Below are positions 58,633-64,000 of a stretch of DNA of 64,000 nucleotides, in pieces. This stretch comes from Monosporascus cannonballus (lineage: Eukaryota; Ascomycota; Sordariomycetes; Xylariales), in NCBI GenBank assembly GCA_004154925.1, contig QJNS01000278.1, forward strand, positions 1 through 64,000, read 5' to 3'. The stretch's first letter is position 1. Each line of letters opens with the position of its first letter. The notes under the pieces were generated by a model. That model did not search any database and was not told where the DNA came from. It saw only the letters and a program-made list of their open reading frames with translations. The position numbers and the translations under genes were made by a program.

Positions 58633-61600
58633 CATTATTAAGGATAGTTTTTTTGACAGGCCTATAATAAGCCTAAAAATATTTAAAGATTAGTTTTTGG
58701 TTATATACCATAAAAACAAATTAAAAGCCGAAATTAAAAAGCTCGGAATTTTCGCCATTATATTTCTAAGATCGTAATTTAAAAAAAAGTATTATCGTAA
58801 CTTAATATAGATTTTATTTTGTTAAATGCGCTTAAAAAAAGGAATAAATATTTTTACTTAATTACGTTAAACAAAATCTACTTATAAAAGCTTAACGAAT
58901 ACGTTTATTTACGTTTTGCGATTACGGGGGTAATTATCCGGAAATTCCGTTATTTAAATTAAAAAGATATTAAGAAAATTCGTAAACGGTTTAAGCATAA
59001 TCGGGAAAAAAAATTCCGTAAAAACTTTATAAAATTTCATAAATAAAGAAAAGTTATTCGAAAAATAATAAAACAATTAACGCCTATTTTTATTATATAA
59101 TTTGGCAATATTATTACGGTATTTATCGATTTATACATTTTTAATCTTTTTAATTTAATTCCAGAGATTTACATTATTATTTATTTTAAAACGTATTTTT
59201 TATTTTAATTTATTTTAATCGATAATTATGGGGCCAAATATTTGGTAAATTTTAAAAATTTATTCGTCTCCGAGATCGTCATATTTAATAGTATAAGAAA
59301 TATAGTAAAAACAAATATTATTTTATTTCCGATTAATAATAAAAAAATAATTTAAAAAATATTATATAAAACTTTTGGTAAATTAAATCATAATTTTATA
59401 CTTAAAGATATAATAATAATAAAAAGATTTTACGTTAATATTATTTTAAAAGCTTTATATCGCAAAATTAAAAATTGGTATTACGGTTTAAATTATTTCC
59501 TTAAAATAGGAAAAATTAAGGAAAATATTATTTTTGCGAAATTTTAATAATTATATAATTTAGCTTTTTTTCAAATATAAACCGTTTTTTATTCGAACAT
59601 TTTATTAATAATTTCGTAAAGCCCAATTAAAATTTTGATATATTTAACGATTAATAAAAAAGGGAAAAAAGCCGTAAAAACGATTAAAAAATTACTTACG
59701 CCCCTGTATAAAAATAAAAGATCTTTGATATTTAAAGATAAGGTACCTAAGACCTACGATATTAAGATCGTTCGTTAAAAATTTTAAAAATATTATTATA
59801 AAAAGGATAACGCGCCGGAAATATAAGGCTTATATTTATATATATGCTTTTTAAGTAATTTTAAAACCTTTATTAAAAAATTAAGCCTTTAAACATTTTT
59901 GGCGTATTACGTAAAATTATTTTGATTATTTTGCAGGTTACGATAATTTTAAATATTTTTAATTATTAAAAACAAATATAATAAAAAACTTTTCGCTTTT
60001 TTAATTATTAATCGTACTTAAAAATAAAGTTCCAAATTATTAGGGATTATAAATATTAAATATATAAATAATATAAGTTTTTTATTTGCAAAATTAAATA
60101 AACTAACGATATTAAAATAACTGTAATAAACGGATATATAATTTATCAAATATAGTATATTAAAAAAAATTAAAATTAAATTTTTATTTTTATATATCAA
60201 AAAACCTGTAAAAAAACCGAACTAATAAATTAAAAATTAATTAATAAAATTTTTAAAATAAGAATAAAAATAAAATTCCTTAAAAAGCTTAAGTTTAAAA
60301 TAATAAAAGTAATAATATAACTATATAATATAAACCCGAACTACTTTTACAATTAATTCTTACTTAATAAGATATTTATTTATTAATTTAAATAATATTT
60401 CCGTTAATATAGTTCTGCCGTAATTAACGTAATTACTATAAACTTTAAACCTGATTAATTTAAGATTTTTCTATACGGCGTACGAACGTATCTGTTAATA
60501 AAAAATAAAAAGCAAAATTAAATAAGTAAATATAAAAAATTAAACCGAAAGCTTATATCGGATATTTGATAAAATATCGAATTTCTAATATTTATCGAAT
60601 ATAAAAACCCGAATTTCGTAAAGTTATTATTACGCGTAATATTACGTTTATTAAGGATATCTTTTATTAACTAAAAAAAAAGACGTTCGCCTTAGTTATA
60701 AATCGAGAATTTACACAAAATCTTTATATTTTTAAATACCTAATTAAAAAAGAAAATCCAGTTTTCGAAATAATTAACGTATAAAATAATTTATATATTA
60801 ATCATAATACTTTAAAAAACGCAAAAAACTTTAATTTCGAGCTTAAAAACTTTACGAATAACTAACTGGGAGGTTAAAATTCGGGGGTAAAGAAGCTTAC
60901 GGATAAAGCTGGAATTAATCGTAAATTTTTAATTCTTAAAAATATTCCTAATCCGGAAAATAAAGTTTAAAAAAGCGCTTAAAAAAGCGAAATTTAGCTG
61001 TTTGTTAAAGCCGAAATTCAACTATTTGTTAAAAATATAAAGCTTACAGAGCATTCGTAAATTTACCGCAAAAAAATAATACGAAAAAAAAACTTTTCGA
61101 AAAATATACTTCACGAAAACTATAAGTAAATTAACTTATTCATATATATTTAAAATTACGTTCGGGATTTCAATAAGTAAAAAAGGTTCCGGTAGTTAAA
61201 AAAACTTTATTTTTCGTATTTTTATATTTAAGAAAAAGAAGAGAAAATAACCGTAAGCATTTATTTACAAAAATAAAAAATTACGAAAACGAAAAATCCT
61301 GATCATATTAAAAATAATAATGTTTATTCGGTAAATATTACCGTAATTTACGGAAATAACAAAATATATTTAGCTTTAAATAGAAATAAAAAAAATAAAT
61401 TATTTGTTCCCGTTATTATACTACGCGGCAAAATAAAAATACAAAAAACCTTATACTTTTTATATAATAATTATAATAAAGGTATTACAAAAAAACGTTA
61501 AAAAGTTAAACGTAATATTTGGCAGATCCAAAATTTATAAAAAATAATTAACTAAACCGCCTAAATTTTGAAAAAATTTTAAAAAATATCTTTCAGAATA

Positions 61601-63640
61601 AATCTTTAAGAAAAATACTAAAAAAATTAAGGCGCTTACGAAATGCGGAATATAAAAGGAAATACCGATTATATAAATTAAGTTTAAATTAATCCCTTTA
61701 AAATAAGTTTTTATATAATAATTCGACAAAAAATAACTAATTAAAATATTACAAATTATATATTTACGTACGTAGGAAGTTGTAAAACATTAATTTACTT
61801 ATTAATATTTATATTATTATATGTGCAATTAAATCTTTTAAAATAATTATAATTATTATTATTAAATTCGACCTTAAAATTCGTTAATTTAATATCGAAA
61901 TAACTCTTCTAAAAGTTTTTCGCAAAAAATAAATTAAAATAATTTATTTTTTTTAATAGTTTTAAAAAAACGGAATATGCGCAAAGTTCGAATAAACGTT
62001 ATATAAATTTAGGAATTTATTTTTGTTATAATATTAAGAATTCTTTTTCATTTTACCAAAACTGGAATTTACCGCATTTTTAAAAAAGCCGTACTTATTT
62101 TATAGTAAATAACGTACGTTCGTTTTCGTATTCTTTATTAATAATTTATTATTTTTTTATTATCGGAAAAATTAACGTTAAACCGATAAATTATTTTTAA
62201 AAATAAGAAAAATATATAAAATTAAAAATTAAGGTAAAACGAATTAGTTTTTAAGTATTTAAATAATCCGGGATAACTTAAAAAATCCATTTAATTTACG
62301 ATTTTTATATTAAAAAAATCGTTATTTGTTTTGGGCTTATAAAAAACGTTTACGTATCGTTAACCCTTTTAAGGATTAAAAAACTTACTTTTAATACCGG
62401 AATAATATTTAAACAAATAAATTAAAAATTATTAAAAATATATAAATTTTATTTTATATATAATAATAGTAATCTGTTTAAATATAATTTACGTAATTTT
62501 TATATTATTAAAATTTTTAATTAACCCGTTTAATAAATATATTAAAATAATTAATAAAATAATTTATTATTTTTATTATATACGTTTCTTAATAATCGTA
62601 TACGGAGGTAAAAATACGGAAACCTAAATGTTATTAATCGTAAAAAACGTATCGTTTATTAATAATTCTAAAACGTAACGATTTTCCTAAATTATATAAT
62701 AATTTTTTTTTTAAAAAACCAATTACATAAAAAGTAACTTATTAAATAACGGTACTAATTTTTATAATAAAAATTAAAATATTTACATTAAAATATACGG
62801 CTAAAAATATTATAATTTTTAAATAATTATTTCGAGATTTAAATGTAATATTAAATTAAATTTGGGAAATTTTTTATAATAATTAATAAATTATTAAATT
62901 CGTAATAAAAAATCGAGAAAATTAATATTTAATTACGTTAATACATAAAATATATAATTACGTTAAAAATAAATCCATAAATTTTTAATATAATTTATTT
63001 ATTTATAATTTAAATATTTATTAACGGATTAACGAAAACTTTGACTAAATAATAATTCAAATATTTTAAATTATTTTTTAATTTGTATAACTTACGGCAA
63101 ATATAATTAGAAAAATGCAAAAGTAAATAAAATATATAATATTTTATTAAGCCTAGGGCCTTTAAGGTAAATTTTCCTTAACTTTAAAAAAAAACCAAAA
63201 AAGTATTATTAATATTATTATTATACTTATAACAAAAACAAATTAAAAATTTGCTTAATTAAAACTAGCATTTATACGCGTACGGCAGGCGTACTATTAG
63301 TAGGCGCCGTAATATCGATAAATATTATAACGGCAAATATATTCGTATCTTTTTATTCCTTTTTTGTTTTTCGAAAAATACAGAAATAACCGTATAAAGG
63401 CGGTTTACCTCCTATAATTTCGGTTATTATTTTTCTTAAAGTACAAAAATAAAAGTAAAAAAAAAATTTACGGCAAAAAACGTTATTTTCGAACGCCTTT
63501 ACGAAACGTATTATGGTAATATAAATAATAATAAGGTTATAATTAATAATTAATAAAAAAAACTTTTAAAAAATAAAAAAATACGTATACCGATACGTAA
63601 ATATATCCGGAGGCATAATATTAATAATAATTGCTTACGG
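58633..63640. other. AT-rich RIP desert, transposon remains not classifiable
   Basis: Five kilobases of very AT-rich sequence with frequent TTAACG/TACG words and no open frame above about 65 codons. I found no LTR pair, TIR or secure reverse-transcriptase motif. It probably consists of fully RIP-eroded transposons. Confidence 0.5.
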
Positions 63641-63930
63641 CGACGTTATAACATATGCTATCGGAACGGCCGGCAAACGCGGAACGTAAATAACCGAAAC
63701 AAGGCTCGGAACAATACGTTTTACGCGCGGAACGCTAGCGGGGCGGACGAACAGGCATTACGGGCGTTACGGGCGTCGTAAGCGCGGCAATAAGCGCAAA
63801 CGCGGGCGAAATAAGAACGTTCTGTTTACGTTCGGCGTTAGCCGCAATATTTATGGCAGTAACGGCGGCAGCGGCGGCGGCGGCGGCTTTTGCGCGCATT
63901 ACGCGCATTACGTAAATACAAACGGCCGTA
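63641..63930. repeat. CpG-rich, GCG-repeat patch in the AT desert
   Basis: GC content rises here, and nearly all of the gain is CpG (GCGCGG, GGGCGTTACGGGCG, and a run of GGC/GCG near 63866-63888). On the minus strand it reads VMRAKAAAAAAAAVTAINIA and continues NAERKQNVLISPAF then ALIAALTTPVTPVMPVRPPR before a stop, with a polyalanine run. It may be a surviving N-terminal segment of a transposon protein, preserved because CpG is a poor RIP target. Confidence 0.45.
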
Positions 63931-64000
63931 ATACGTTAAATTTAAAAAGATATTTACTATAATTATTATTAATAAATTTAAATAAAGTTATATAATAATA

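Noticed and set aside
58404..58667. 87-codon plus-strand frame and its opposite-strand partner
   Set aside because: Both lie inside the solo LTR and result from its GC-balanced 3' part.

Overview
The window looks like nuclear DNA of a filamentous ascomycete (Pezizomycotina, most likely a Sordariomycete). Genes are split by short 50-150 bp introns with GT..AG ends and CTAAC/CTGAC-like branch sites, intergenic DNA carries TACCTA-type repeats, and GC-balanced gene islands alternate sharply with very AT-rich transposon blocks. In those blocks CpG survives while CpA/TpG look depleted and TpA enriched, and decayed transposon reading frames are broken at CAA/CAG/TGG-type codons. This is the signature of repeat-induced point mutation (RIP).

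Layout. (1) 1-5.9 kb, gene island: a DUF2434 membrane protein (minus, runs off the left edge), a secreted GH125 exo-alpha-mannosidase (plus, two exons) and a small six-cysteine secreted protein of the BAS2 effector-like type (minus, three short exons). (2) 5.9-27.2 kb, one nested transposon stack. A Tc1/mariner-type DNA element (TIRs near 5912 and 27171) is split by a Copia element (6625-12124, TSD GTTAT) and by a Gypsy chromovirus (12699-26755, TSD CTAAT). That Gypsy is itself split by a second, minus-strand Gypsy (15011-22288, TSD CTTTT). All are RIP-degraded. (3) 27.2-30.0 kb: a FunK1-type protein kinase pseudogene. (4) 30.05-36.86 kb: a third Gypsy chromovirus, related to the first. (5) 37.7-47.1 kb, gene island: COQ1-type mitochondrial polyprenyl diphosphate synthase (minus) divergent from a VMA12-type V-ATPase assembly factor (plus), an Eco1-like C2H2 zinc-finger protein (plus), and a GtaA-family secreted glutaminase (minus, three exons). 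(6) 47.85-52.3 kb: a decayed NACHT-ankyrin (NLR-like) gene and diverged repeats. (7) 53.6-56.1 kb: a Zn2Cys6 transcription factor (plus, four exons). (8) 56.58-57.2 kb: a relic of a pogo/Fot-like transposase with CENP-B-type HTH. (9) 57.2-64 kb: an AT-rich RIP desert holding one solo LTR (58202-58632, TSD CATTA) and a small CpG-rich patch at its right end.

The intact genes are mostly housekeeping (COQ1, VMA12) or secreted hydrolases (GH125, GtaA). The likely adaptive or self-recognition genes (effector-like protein, FunK1 kinase, NACHT-ankyrin protein) sit at island edges or between transposons, and two of those three are broken. This is a typical two-speed arrangement. Splice junctions were worked out by hand from reading frame, GT/AG ends and family alignment from memory. 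No similarity search could be run.
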